A stretch of DNA of 64,000 nt from NCBI RefSeq assembly GCF_018131075.1, contig NZ_JAFCLS010000010.1, positions 62,001-126,000 of the forward strand, read 5' to 3'. This DNA is from Bradyrhizobium sp. JYMT SZCCT0428. Lineage in GTDB: Bacteria; Pseudomonadota; Alphaproteobacteria; Rhizobiales; Xanthobacteraceae. The notes under the pieces were generated by a model. The model was not told the origin of the DNA, searched no databases, and worked only from the letters and a program-made list of their open reading frames with translations. Shown piece after piece: positions 8,238 through 16,535 of the stretch. The translations under genes were made by a program, and so were the position numbers. Numbering within the stretch: the first letter of the stretch is position 1; each line of letters begins with the position of its first letter.

Positions 8238-8271
8238 ATTGTTGGTCGCAACAATTGTTGTCGTCAACAAC
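8238..8271. promoter_or_regulatory. Two overlapping inverted repeats, probable operator for the adjacent MarR protein
   Basis: ATTGTTG-GTCG-CAACAAT (8238-8255) is a perfect 7-base-arm inverted repeat, and the overlapping ATTGTTG-TCGT-CAACAAC (8254-8271) keeps six of seven pairs. Centres are 16 bases apart. The pair lies between the divergent starts of the CoA ligase (8179) and MarR (8328) genes, so it could control both promoters. Confidence 0.72.
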
Positions 8272-8327
8272 AATATTTCCTTCCCGGCCGCAAAGCGCTA
8301 GAAGGAGAGCGACGCGGGGAGAAACAT

Positions 8328-8846
8328 GTGTCGAGCAGAGCGGCCCAACCAGCCTTGAAAACCCCAGTTTCCGCGAACGGCAAGCGCGGCGGAAATGGCC
8401 AGGCACGCCACCAGGAGCAGGATATCGAGGTCGGCCTCGACGGGCTGATCGGCCATGCCGGCTACGCGGTGCGGCGCTTCCAGATCTGGATCTTTCAGGA
8501 TTTCATCCGGACGCTGGCGGCGGTCGATATCAAGCCGACGCAATATTCGGTGCTGACGGTGATCGGCGCCAATCCGGGCCTGAGCCAGATGGCGGTCGCC
8601 AAACGGCTCGGCATCGAGCGCGCCCGGCTGGTGCACCTCCTGGACAGTCTCGAAGACCGCAAGCTGGTGCGGCGCGTCCAATCCAGGACCGACCGCCGCT
8701 CCCACGCGCTGCACCTGACCGCGCGCGGCCAGGCCTCGCTGCGGCAGTTCAAGCTGCTCGCGGCCGAACATGAACGTCACGTGGCCGAGAAGATCGGGGC
8801 CGAGAACCGGGAGCAGTTGCTCCGGATTCTGTCAGCGTTCACCTGA
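8328..8846 (+). CDS. MarR family regulator of the hydroxycinnamate-type CoA ligase
   Basis: A 172-residue winged-helix protein starting at GTG 8328, eight bases after a GGGGAG ribosome-binding site; longer in-frame extensions would run back through the operator and into the ligase gene. The wHTH core is PTQYSVLTVIGANPGLSQM, then AKRLGIERARLVHLLDSLE with the wing at RTDRRSHALHLT. It faces the feruloyl-CoA-synthase-like gene across a double palindrome. In R. palustris the MarR protein CouR controls p-coumarate genes and senses the CoA thioester, so a similar role is plausible, but I cannot show orthology. Confidence 0.85.
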   Translation: MSSRAAQPALKTPVSANGKRGGNGQARHQEQDIEVGLDGLIGHAGYAVRRFQIWIFQDFIRTLAAVDIKPTQYSVLTVIGANPGLSQMAVAKRLGIERARLVHLLDSLEDRKLVRRVQSRTDRRSHALHLTARGQASLRQFKLLAAEHERHVAEKIGAENREQLLRILSAFT

Positions 8847-8878
8847 GCGCACCGTCCATGGCTTTGCGCCCTTTGGCC

Positions 8879-9097
8879 TCAGCTCTCGGCACTGTCCTCG
8901 ATGACGATCGCGCCCTCCGGACAGTTGGACTGCGCGGTAAACGCCTTGTCCTCGAATTCGCGCGGGACAAGCACACGGCTCGTCGCTCGCGCATTGCCGA
9001 GTTCGTCGAGTTCGAACAGTTCCGGCGCAAGCGCGTGGCAGCGGGCATGCCCTTGGCATTTGTCCGGAACGACCCGCACCGTGATGCGCCCGTTCAT
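8879..9097 (-). CDS. [3Fe-4S] ferredoxin, P450 partner type
   Basis: A 72-residue small ferredoxin. The ligand pattern is C14-x2-H17-x2-C20 plus C59-P, where histidine replaces the usual second cysteine, indicating a [3Fe-4S] or cysteine-poor cluster as in many bacterial P450 redox partners. The ATG at 9097 overlaps the stop of the SRPBCC gene as ATGA. It is the last gene of a P450-SRPBCC-ferredoxin operon, so it most likely feeds electrons to the P450 encoded at 9590-10774. A TTG at 9127 would add ten residues and is less likely. Confidence 0.88.
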   Translation of the reverse strand: MNGRITVRVVPDKCQGHARCHALAPELFELDELGNARATSRVLVPREFEDKAFTAQSNCPEGAIVIEDSAES

Positions 9098-9561
9098 GCG
9101 CGCTGGCTCGCCGATTGCGCCGCCCAACGCTGCTCGACCAGCCGTTTGATGTTAGCCAGCCCAATGATGGCTTCTTCATCCATACGCTGGAGTTGCGCGT
9201 CGCTCGGTGCGGAGGGCCGGGCGGGGTTTCGCAGATGCCTCGTGTATTTGGTGACATCGCCGGCACGTTCGAAGGTGTAGCGAATCACGATTGGCCCGAT
9301 GAAGTCGGTTGCGGCCTGCACGGTCCAGGCATTCGGGCGATCGCTCTCGGTGACGCTCCAGTCCAGCACCACCTCGCCGCGCCTGATGTGCCATTGCTCG
9401 CGAAAGGTTTCACCAGTTGCGAGCGCCCGATCGGCGCCATCGATACGATGTGAGGCAGCCAGCCATTCCGGCCAGGAATTCGGATTGCAGACGTAGTCGT
9501 AAATCGCCTCCGGCGGCGCCTCGATCAGAATATCGTGGCGGCGGTCGAATGAGTATGACAT
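9094..9561 (-). CDS. SRPBCC (START/polyketide cyclase-like) protein
   Basis: A 155-residue protein of the SRPBCC helix-grip fold, a family that binds hydrophobic ligands in a deep pocket. The typical opening RRHDILIEAPPEAIYDYVCN is followed by NSWPEWLAASHRIDGADR, then VLDWSVTES and TFERAGDVTKYTRHL strands and a long C-terminal helix. The ATG at 9561 has GGAG upstream; a TTG at 9597 would overlap the P450 gene. It sits between the P450 and its ferredoxin with tight spacing. A role in holding or delivering the P450 substrate or product is suggested by context only. Confidence 0.8.
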   Translation of the reverse strand: MSYSFDRRHDILIEAPPEAIYDYVCNPNSWPEWLAASHRIDGADRALATGETFREQWHIRRGEVVLDWSVTESDRPNAWTVQAATDFIGPIVIRYTFERAGDVTKYTRHLRNPARPSAPSDAQLQRMDEEAIIGLANIKRLVEQRWAAQSASQRA

Positions 9562-9589
9562 CGCTAGCTCCAGTTCCTTGGCGGATGAT

Positions 9590-10774
9590 TTAGCCAAACA
9601 CGATCGGCAGCAGGCGCGGCCCGCGCACGGTACCCTGCGACCAGGTCATCGGCCGGGATGGGTCGAGCCGAAACTCCGGAATCCGCCGCAACCACTCTTC
9701 CACCGCCACCCGCATCTCCATGCGCGCGAGGTTGGAGCCGATGCAGCGGTGGATGCCGAGTCCGAACGCGACGTGCGGATTTTCCTTGCGATCGATCACG
9801 ACCTTGTCTGCGTCGGGAAACTTGCGGGGATCGCGATTGGCCGCCGGGAAAGAGACCAGCACCATCTCGCCCCGCTTCATCGGACAGCCGCCGACCGCGA
9901 CGTCATCAACAATCTCGCGCGCCATGGTGACGGGTGCATACGCCCGCAGCAATTCTTCTATCGCCGTGGGGATCAGTTCCGGCTCCCTGACCAGCCGCTC
10001 GCGATCAGCCGGCACGGTCGCCAAATGCCAGATTGCCGAGCCGATCGCGCTCCATGTGGTATCGGTTCCGGCGACCAGAAGCAGGCGCAGCGCGCCGAGC
10101 ACTTGATGGTCGGAGAAGGCTTCGCCGTTCGGCTGCCGCGCCTGGATCAGGAAGCTGACGAGGTCTTCGCCCAATTGCCCGCGGCGTTGCTTGATCTGTT
10201 CGGCGAAATAGGCCGACATCTCCTCCTCCGCCTGCTTCAACACCGCCTGATTGGTGATGCCGTCCTGCAGCGCCATGGTGATCCAGCCGCGAAAGCGATC
10301 GCCGTCGGACGCGGGGATTCCGAGCATGTGGGCGATGATCCGCACCGGAATATGCTGCGCATAATCGACCGCGCCGTCGCCGATACCGTTTTCAATGAAT
10401 GCATCGATCAATTCGTTGCAGACAGCTCTGGTCCGGCCTTCGAGCGCGGCGACGGCCTGCGGCGTGAACGGTGGAATCAGCACCATCCGGAGCGGCCGGT
10501 GATCCGGCGGATCGGATGTGATCGGTGGCGAGTTGACGCGGTAATCGCCTTCGCGGACGACGACCCGGCGTGAGGAGAAATTTGCAGGATCGTAGGCGAT
10601 CTCGCGGATATCGCTGTAGCGGGTCGGGAAATACACGCCGCGATAACGGCCGGTGTGAGCCACCGGGCAGGCTTCGCGCAATTCGCGCCAGATCGAATAG
10701 GGATCGGACAGCCACGACGGATCGAGATGATCCCAATCGCTGGTCCAATCGGTGACCGGAGGCCGAAGCGTCAT
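9590..10774 (-). CDS. Cytochrome P450, class I bacterial
   Basis: A 394-residue soluble P450. The heme ligand is C344 in FGLGIHRCIGSNLAR, the helix-I motif is LLLVAGTDTTWSA, the ExxR pair lies in IEELLRAYAP, and PAANRDPRKFPD follows. I cannot assign a CYP family or substrate with confidence; it is clearly distant from the CYP199A-like enzyme at 2277. It heads an operon with an SRPBCC protein and a [3Fe-4S] ferredoxin and is divergent from a GntR/FCD regulator. A terpenoid, steroid or aromatic substrate would all be compatible with the context. Confidence 0.9.
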   Translation of the reverse strand: MTLRPPVTDWTSDWDHLDPSWLSDPYSIWRELREACPVAHTGRYRGVYFPTRYSDIREIAYDPANFSSRRVVVREGDYRVNSPPITSDPPDHRPLRMVLIPPFTPQAVAALEGRTRAVCNELIDAFIENGIGDGAVDYAQHIPVRIIAHMLGIPASDGDRFRGWITMALQDGITNQAVLKQAEEEMSAYFAEQIKQRRGQLGEDLVSFLIQARQPNGEAFSDHQVLGALRLLLVAGTDTTWSAIGSAIWHLATVPADRERLVREPELIPTAIEELLRAYAPVTMAREIVDDVAVGGCPMKRGEMVLVSFPAANRDPRKFPDADKVVIDRKENPHVAFGLGIHRCIGSNLARMEMRVAVEEWLRRIPEFRLDPSRPMTWSQGTVRGPRLLPIVFG

Positions 10775-10823
10775 GTTTCTTCTCCCCTACCTGCGTTGCA
10801 CCGTCGCGATAGGCTGTCGATAT

Positions 10824-10835
10824 CTGATATATCAG
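10824..10835. promoter_or_regulatory. Palindrome between P450 operon and GntR gene
   Basis: CTGATATATCAG is a perfect 12-base palindrome, followed by the half-site-like GTATATCA. It lies between the P450 start (10774) and the GntR start (10882). The outer sequences TGTCGAT and ATCGACGACA add further imperfect symmetry. The likely binder is the adjacent GntR protein. Confidence 0.55.
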
Positions 10836-10881
10836 TAGTATATCAATCGACGACAGTCAACCGCCGTGCTAGGGAGGCAGC

Positions 10882-11568
10882 ATGCGTCGCCCCAGGAAGC
10901 CCTCGCCCAAGCGAAACGACCTCGCGAACCTGACGGAGCACGCCTATCGCGAGCTTGAGGAAATGATCGCGACGCTGGCGCTTGCGCCGGGGACGGTGGT
11001 CTCGGAAGCGGCACTGTCAAAGCAACTCGGCATCGGCCGCACGCCGGTTCGCGAAGCCATGCAGCGGCTCGCCCGCGAACGGCTGCTGCAGATCCTGCCG
11101 CGGCGTGGCTGCATCGTCGCCGACAGCCGGCCCGACGAGGAACTGAACGTGATCGAGGCGCGCCGGCCGATCGAAATCCTGGTGGTCCGCACCGCTGCCA
11201 TCCGCGCCAATACCGAAGAACGGCAGGCGTTCGAGCGGATCGCGAACGCAATGGCATCTTCACTCGCGATCGAGGACTTCAACGGCTTTGCCCGCCTGGA
11301 CGCGGAGTTCAACGATCTCTGTCTCGCGGCGTGCCGCAATCCGATCGCGGCATCCATGATGCAGCTGATCACGACGCTGAATCGCCGCTACTGGTTCATG
11401 CATCACGGGCGGACCTTGCCGGGCGAAGGCGTCGAGCATCACGTCGAGATTGCTCGCGCCATCGCCCGCGGTGATGCCGAGGCCGCCGCCGGCGCCGCCG
11501 GGCGTCTGCTGGACTACATTGAAAGCTGGCCGCGGAAGATGCTCGCCCCGGTTCGCTTCAGCCAGTGA
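10882..11568 (+). CDS. GntR family regulator, FCD (FadR-type) subfamily
   Basis: A 228-residue protein with an N-terminal GntR winged helix (TEHAYRELEEMIATLALAPG, then LGIGRTPVREAMQRLARE near residues 50-70) and a C-terminal all-helical FCD ligand-binding domain including DAEFNDLCLAACRNP and EHHVEIARAIARGD. FCD domains commonly bind carboxylate metabolites through a metal. It faces the P450 operon and precedes the allophanate hydrolase gene by about 240 bases, so it could regulate either. The palindrome at 10824 favours the P450 operon. Confidence 0.88.
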   Translation: MRRPRKPSPKRNDLANLTEHAYRELEEMIATLALAPGTVVSEAALSKQLGIGRTPVREAMQRLARERLLQILPRRGCIVADSRPDEELNVIEARRPIEILVVRTAAIRANTEERQAFERIANAMASSLAIEDFNGFARLDAEFNDLCLAACRNPIAASMMQLITTLNRRYWFMHHGRTLPGEGVEHHVEIARAIARGDAEAAAGAAGRLLDYIESWPRKMLAPVRFSQ

Positions 11569-11708
11569 TTTCGAGATTAACGGCATCGCCTATAAATTAG
11601 GCAATTGTAAAGCTTCGTGCCGCGAGAGCGAGTCCGCACCGACTCCCGACGATCAGATTAAGGTACCGGTATTGCACACCTATTTTCATTTCTCCGATTG
11701 CATCCCCA

Positions 11709-11720
11709 ATTGTACACAAT
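11709..11720. promoter_or_regulatory. GntR-type operator candidate upstream of the allophanate hydrolase gene
   Basis: ATTGT-AC-ACAAT is a 5-base-arm inverted repeat of the form often bound by FCD-type GntR regulators. It lies about 90 bases before the GTG start at 11808, in a 239-base gap that also holds GCCTA-TAAAT-TAGGC (11588-11602). Both GntR genes in the area are candidate binders. Confidence 0.4.
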
Positions 11721-11807
11721 GGCACATCGCTTGCTTCAATCCGGATAGAACTCCTCGCTTTGGTCAGTCGATGGTGACTGATCTCAGCCAACCAGGACGG
11801 GCATCAC

Positions 11808-13598
11808 GTGATTGAAACCGTTGCTGCGATCGTCGCCGCGCACCGCGCCGGCACCATGACGCCGGCGCAAACCGTCGCGCGCAGCTATCAGCGCATACGC
11901 GACCACAACGATCCCGCGATTTTCATCGCCCTGCGCGACGAAAAGGACGCGATGGCGGAAGCCGAAGCGCTGAGTGCAAAGGATGCAGCGACGCTTCCGC
12001 TGCTGGGCGTGCCGGTCGCGGTGAAGGACAATATCGACGCGCTGGGCCTGCCGACCACGGCCGCCTGTCCGGCGTTTTCCTATCTGCCGACGCGGGACTC
12101 GACCGCGGTCGCAAAACTGCGCGCGGCCGGCGCCATCATCATCGGCAAGACCAATCTCGATCAGTTTGCGACCGGCCTGGTCGGCGTGCGCTCGCCCTAT
12201 GGCATCCCGGTCAATCCGGTCCGCAACGATCTCATTCCAGGCGGATCGAGTTCGGGATCGGCAGTCGCGGTGTCAGCCGGGTTGGTGCCGCTGGCGCTCG
12301 GCACCGACACGGCAGGAAGCGGCCGTGTGCCGGCGATGCTCAACAACATCGTCGGTCTCAAGCCGAGCCTCGGGCTGATCTCCAATGCCGGGCTGGTGCC
12401 GGCCTGCCGGACGCTGGATTGCATTTCGGTGTTCGCGCTCACAGTGGATGACGCCGTGGTGGCACTATCAGCGATGGCCGGGCCTGATGACGCCGACCCG
12501 TTTTCGCGCGACCGGCCGATCGGCGCGGTCACGGCTTTCCCCGGGCAGCTCCGGCTCGGTGTCCCCCGCAGCGGTCAATTGGTCTTCTTCGGTGATCGCG
12601 AGTCGGAGCAGGCCTATGGCGAAGCGCTGAAGCGCTTGATATCGCTTGGCGCAACCCTGGTCGAATTTGATCTCGAACCGTTTTATGAAACCGCACGGCT
12701 GCTCTATGAGGGACCATGGGTCGCCGAGCGTTATCTGGTGATCCGCGATCTCCTGGCGTCGTCGCCGGATTCGATTCATCCCGTCACGCGCGAGATTACC
12801 ATAGCCGGCGCGCGGCCGACCGCGGCCGATACGTTCGCCGCGCTCTATCGTTTGCAGGCGCTGCGGCGCGTCGCCGAGCGCACTTTTGGCAATATCGATG
12901 CGCTTGTGCTGCCGACCGCGCCGACCGCCTATACGACCGCGCAAGTGCTCGCCAATCCGATCGAACTCAATAGCCGGCTCGGCACCTACACCAACTTCGT
13001 CAATTTGCTCGATCTCTGCGGGCTGGCGCTGCCGGCGGCGATGCGGCCCGATGGCGTTCCGTTCGGCATCACGCTGCTGGCGCCCGCCGGACATGACGCG
13101 CAACTCGCCAGTATCGGCCGCGCCTTCCATGCCGATACGGGACTGAAGATGGGTGCCAAGGGCCTGGCCCAGCCGCCGCTAGCAGCGCCGTCATCGCAAC
13201 TGAGCGGCGACGAAATCGCGATCGCGGCGGTCGGCGCGCATCTCTCCGGCATGGCGCTGAACGGCGAACTGACTGATCTCGGCGGACGCCTGCTGGAAGA
13301 AGCCTCGACCGCGCCGGACTACAAGCTCTATGCGCTCGACACCACGCCGCCCAAACCCGGCATGCTGCGCGTCGAGGCTGGCGCGGGGTCGTCGATCAAG
13401 CTGGAGCTGTGGGCGCTATCGGCGGCCGCATTTGGAAAATTCGTCGCCGCGATTCCGCCACCGCTGTCGATCGGCACCATTCGTCTCGCGGACGGCCGCG
13501 GCGTGAAGGGGTTTTTGGTCGAACCCGCCGCGGTGAGCGGCGCCCGTGATATTTCCGCATTCGGCGGCTGGCGCGCGTTCATGGCGCAGAAGGTGTAA
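11808..13598 (+). CDS. atzF: Allophanate hydrolase
   Basis: A 596-residue protein with an amidase-signature domain (about 1-430) and a C-terminal domain (about 455-596), the architecture of AtzF and the hydrolase half of urea amidolyase. Allophanate is hydrolysed in the cytoplasm to ammonia and carbon dioxide. The Ser-cisSer-Lys triad is K73 in VAVKDNID, S148 in GGSSSGS and S171 in DTAGSGR. The C-terminal domain has LSGMALNGELTDLGG and GFLVEPAAV. The start is GTG 11808. The gene is divergently placed from the atzGEH-type cluster 2 kb away, which makes a shared ureide pathway likely. No urea carboxylase is nearby. Confidence 0.9.
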   Translation: MIETVAAIVAAHRAGTMTPAQTVARSYQRIRDHNDPAIFIALRDEKDAMAEAEALSAKDAATLPLLGVPVAVKDNIDALGLPTTAACPAFSYLPTRDSTAVAKLRAAGAIIIGKTNLDQFATGLVGVRSPYGIPVNPVRNDLIPGGSSSGSAVAVSAGLVPLALGTDTAGSGRVPAMLNNIVGLKPSLGLISNAGLVPACRTLDCISVFALTVDDAVVALSAMAGPDDADPFSRDRPIGAVTAFPGQLRLGVPRSGQLVFFGDRESEQAYGEALKRLISLGATLVEFDLEPFYETARLLYEGPWVAERYLVIRDLLASSPDSIHPVTREITIAGARPTAADTFAALYRLQALRRVAERTFGNIDALVLPTAPTAYTTAQVLANPIELNSRLGTYTNFVNLLDLCGLALPAAMRPDGVPFGITLLAPAGHDAQLASIGRAFHADTGLKMGAKGLAQPPLAAPSSQLSGDEIAIAAVGAHLSGMALNGELTDLGGRLLEEASTAPDYKLYALDTTPPKPGMLRVEAGAGSSIKLELWALSAAAFGKFVAAIPPPLSIGTIRLADGRGVKGFLVEPAAVSGARDISAFGGWRAFMAQKV

Positions 13599-13600
13599 GC

Positions 13601-13754
13601 CGTCATTCCGGGCGCGCGAAGCGCGAACCCGGAACCATGCCTCCAACAAGTTGGTCCTTCTTTCAAGCGCCGCACCGTCCCTGCGGAGAAATGGATTCCA
13701 TGTTCGCCGCGTTGCGGCGCCCTCAGATGCGCAATTGCGCATCGGGGAATGACG
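13601..13754. repeat. Intergenic palindromic repeat, family C (copy 1)
   Basis: This element begins CGTCATTCCGGG and ends GGGGAATGACGG, with GCGCGAAGCGCGAACCCGGAA inside the left arm. It fills the gap between the convergent atzF-like and GntR genes. Related elements lie at 23016-23095 and 37881-37959. It may serve as a bidirectional terminator. Confidence 0.75.
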
Positions 13755-13770
13755 GACAGAGATCGCGCCT

Positions 13771-14508
13771 CTACGGGTGCGACACCGCGTAAAGCTCGTA
13801 CTCCCCGCGCACCAGCTCGATATGCGCGCGCATCGCGGCCGCGGCGCCGGCCTTGTCGCCGCGCATGATCGCGACCACGACGCGGTCGTGCTCGGCGTGC
13901 GATTTGGCGAGCCGCCCGAGATTGCGGAACTGGGCGCGCCGGAACGGCTGCACCCGCACCCGGGTCGCCAGGGTCATCTCGGCGATATAGCCGTTTTGCG
14001 AGCCGGCATAGATCGCGTTGTGAAAACGCTCGTTGACTTCGTGGAACCGCTCCGGATTGCCGGCATAGCTCAAGACTCGCAGCTCCTCGTGGATCGCCTC
14101 CAGCTTCTGGCGGTCCGCCGCCGGCATCCGCTCCGCAGCAAGTCCCGCGCACAGCGCTTCCAGCTCCGCCATCGCCTCGAACATTTCGGTTAGCCGCTCG
14201 ATCGAGGGCTGCGCCACCACGGCGCCGCGATGGGCGCGGGATTCGACCAGGCCGCTCGCTACCAGCTGCCGCAGCGCCTCGCGCACCGGGGTCCGCGACA
14301 CGCTGAAGCGCCGCGCAATATCGGTCTCGTCCAGCCCCGATCCCGGCGCCAGCACGCCGCGCACGATCTCGTCGGCAAGCTGCAGCCGCAATTCCTCCGC
14401 GCGCGTGACCTTGTCCGCCTGCGGCGAGGCGCGGTCGACGCGCCGCACCACCGGCTCGGACTCCAGGCCGGCTTGCGGGATGCGCGTTGGAAGATCGTCA
14501 AGGCTCAT
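13771..14508 (-). CDS. GntR family regulator, FCD subfamily
   Basis: A 245-residue regulator. The winged helix lies at about 35-100 (EELRLQLADEIVRG, then RRFSVSRTPVREALRQLVAS) and is followed by an FCD domain with FHEVNERFHNAIYAGSQN and HAEHDRVVVAIMRGD. Its start is 37 bases after the atzH-like gene on the same strand, so it is probably the last gene of the importer-atzGEH operon and may regulate that operon. Residues consistent with the FCD metal/ligand site (the FHN and HAEHD histidines) are present. Confidence 0.88.
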   Translation of the reverse strand: MSLDDLPTRIPQAGLESEPVVRRVDRASPQADKVTRAEELRLQLADEIVRGVLAPGSGLDETDIARRFSVSRTPVREALRQLVASGLVESRAHRGAVVAQPSIERLTEMFEAMAELEALCAGLAAERMPAADRQKLEAIHEELRVLSYAGNPERFHEVNERFHNAIYAGSQNGYIAEMTLATRVRVQPFRRAQFRNLGRLAKSHAEHDRVVVAIMRGDKAGAAAAMRAHIELVRGEYELYAVSHP

Positions 14509-14544
14509 GTCGTTTGTCCCAAAGTCCTTTCGACTCAGATCCCC

Positions 14545-14937
14545 TTACGATGCCGGCTCGTCGATGATGCTGACATGGGCGGCGACGATTCTCCACCCCT
14601 CCGGAAACCGTATCCAGGTCTGCATCTGCCGCCCCACCTTCTTGCCGCCCCACGCGTCGCGATAAAACAACGTCGAGGCGACAGCGGTATCGCGGCCATA
14701 GGTGGTGATCACGGTCTTGTCGGTCGTGCGCATCAGCCCCACTGGCGAGCGGCCGGCTCTGAACGCCATGATCGCCTCATAGCCGTAGAGATTTTCGTTG
14801 ATGCCGTAGCGCAATGTGAGGGGATCGTTGCGGAACAATTCATCCAGCACCGCGACGTCGTTCGACACCAGCGCCGCTTCATAGCGCGCGAACTGCGCTG
14901 ACACCTCGGCGAGCACGTCGGGAAGATCGATATCCAT
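14545..14937 (-). CDS. atzH: AtzH/HpxZ-like protein (DUF3225, NTF2-like fold)
   Basis: A 130-residue NTF2/SnoaL-like protein. Recognisable segments are [40 protein letters not shown], and the C-terminal [19 protein letters not shown]. Homologues occur as AtzH in cyanurate operons and as HpxZ in oxalurate catabolism. In the cyanurate pathway I recall AtzH being assigned to decarboxylation of the AtzEG product towards allophanate. It starts 14 bases after the atzE-like stop, and the order G-E-H is that of the Pseudomonas ADP operon. The exact substrate here is uncertain. Confidence 0.78.
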   Translation of the reverse strand: MDIDLPDVLAEVSAQFARYEAALVSNDVAVLDELFRNDPLTLRYGINENLYGYEAIMAFRAGRSPVGLMRTTDKTVITTYGRDTAVASTLFYRDAWGGKKVGRQMQTWIRFPEGWRIVAAHVSIIDEPAS

Positions 14938-14951
14938 GGTCAAATTCCTCG

Positions 14952-16328
14952 CTAAATTCCTATTGGCGCAGGCGCCGCAGCAACGCCGGATTGCTCCAGC
15001 GCATGGGCGATGCGAAGCGCGATATCCTCGCGCCACGGTGCGGCGATGATCTGGACTCCGATCGGCATCGGCTCCAGCGGCACCGGCACCGCGACCACGG
15101 GCAGTCCGATGAACGAAATCGGCTGGGTATGGATGCCGATATTGGCGCGCACCGGCAGTTCGACGCCGTCGAGCTTGAAGGTCACCTGCCCGAGTTTTGG
15201 CGCGGTGCAGGGCGTCGCCGGCGCGATGATTACGTCCACCGATTTGAACAGTTCCAGCACCTGCGTGCGATACCAGCGGCGGAATTTCTGCGCTCGATCG
15301 ACCAGCGGCGCGGGCACCATCGCACCCGCGATCAGGCGATCGCGCACCGCGGGATCGAAATCGTTCGGCCGCTTGCGCAGGCGATCAAGATGCAGCGACG
15401 CGCCCTCGGTAGTGGAGATGACATAAGCTGCGGCCCGGGCGCGCGCAGCTTCGGGAATTTCAATCGTCTGGGTCGCATCGAGAGCCTTGGCAACGCGCGC
15501 CACGGCCTCGACTGCCTCCGGAAACACATTCTTCTGGAAATAGCCGCCGGCAATCGCGACCCGCAGGCCGCCGATGCCTTGCGTGAGCTGCGACATCACC
15601 GGCTCAACCGGCCGCGTCGAGCACGCGGCATCATCGGCATCAGGCCCCTGCATCGCATCATAGGTCAGCGCGAGATCGCCGACGCTCCGCGCAAAAGGTC
15701 CGAGATGATCGAAGCTCGCCACGAACGGAAACGAGCGCGCCCGCGACAGCCGGCCGTAGGTCGGCTTCAGGCCAAAGATCCCGCAGAACGACGACGGCAC
15801 CCGGATCGAACCGTTGGTATCCGATCCCAGCGCGATCGGCACCAGGCCACCGCCGACCGAACTGCCGGAGCCGCCGGAAGAACCGCCCGTCATGCGCGTC
15901 GGATCGTGCGGATTGCGCGACGGGCCGTCATGGACGTTCTCGCCGGTGAAATCGTAGGCGTATTCGCCCATGTTGAGCGCGCCGACCAGCACCGCGCCCG
16001 CCGCCTCCATGCGCTCGACCAGCGTGGCATCGCGCGAGGACGGCGCGAGGTCGCGGTTGATCTTCGAGCCCGCGCGCGTCGGCAGGCCCTCGACGTCGAA
16101 CAGGTTCTTCACCGCGAACGGCACGCCCGCGAGCGGGCCCACCTTCTGTCCCGCCGCAACCGCCGCATCGACGGCGCGGGCTTTCGCACGTGCGCGATCC
16201 GCGGTGACGTCAGTGAAGGAATTCAGAACGGAATCATGCTTTGCGATCCGCGCCAGCGCAGCTTCGGTCGCGGCGAGTGCGGTCATCCTGCCGCCAGCCA
16301 CGGCCTGCGCGATTTCTCGAGCAGTCAT
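14952..16328 (-). CDS. atzE: AtzE-like amidase (1-carboxybiuret hydrolase / GatA-like)
   Basis: A 458-residue amidase-signature enzyme. The catalytic triad is K74 in FAVKNLFD, S151 in [11 protein letters not shown] and S174 in SDTNGSIR. The N-terminus ([20 protein letters not shown]) and C-terminus ([15 protein letters not shown]) match AtzE, the amidase that acts on 1-carboxybiuret together with the small AtzG subunit. The ATG at 16328 lies 7 bases after the stop of the AtzG-like gene; a longer frame from 16388 would overlap it. A role on another ureide or oxalurate-like amide is possible because AtzD is absent. Confidence 0.82.
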   Translation of the reverse strand: MTAREIAQAVAGGRMTALAATEAALARIAKHDSVLNSFTDVTADRARAKARAVDAAVAAGQKVGPLAGVPFAVKNLFDVEGLPTRAGSKINRDLAPSSRDATLVERMEAAGAVLVGALNMGEYAYDFTGENVHDGPSRNPHDPTRMTGGSSGGSGSSVGGGLVPIALGSDTNGSIRVPSSFCGIFGLKPTYGRLSRARSFPFVASFDHLGPFARSVGDLALTYDAMQGPDADDAACSTRPVEPVMSQLTQGIGGLRVAIAGGYFQKNVFPEAVEAVARVAKALDATQTIEIPEAARARAAAYVISTTEGASLHLDRLRKRPNDFDPAVRDRLIAGAMVPAPLVDRAQKFRRWYRTQVLELFKSVDVIIAPATPCTAPKLGQVTFKLDGVELPVRANIGIHTQPISFIGLPVVAVPVPLEPMPIGVQIIAAPWREDIALRIAHALEQSGVAAAPAPIGI

Positions 16329-16335
16329 GGCGCGA

Positions 16336-16515
16336 TCAGGCTGCGTAGACACTGGCGGGCTCGGTTTCGTCGGGCAATGCGAATTCATCGACCAGCCGCG
16401 CCAGTCTCAGCGATACGTCGAGGTTCGCGCGCACCGCCGGCCGCCAGGAATCTTCCACCGGCAACGCCAGCGCTTTCGCGACGGCGTCGATATAGTCGTC
16501 CAGGGGTTCGGCCAT
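16336..16515 (-). CDS. atzG: AtzG-like small subunit (DUF4089)
   Basis: A 59-residue helical protein, MAEPLDDYIDAVAKALALPV then EDSWRPAVRANLDVSLRLA and LVDEFALPDETEPASVYAA. This fits DUF4089/AtzG, the GatC-like partner that wraps around AtzE and is needed for its stability. It is too short for many gene finders. The ATG at 16515 is between the ABC ATPase stop (16536) and the atzE-like start (16328), all on one strand with tight spacing. The strongest support is its position directly before the AtzE-like amidase. Confidence 0.85.
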   Translation of the reverse strand: MAEPLDDYIDAVAKALALPVEDSWRPAVRANLDVSLRLARLVDEFALPDETEPASVYAA

Positions 16516-16535
16516 TTCGCTCCCATTCAGGTTTA

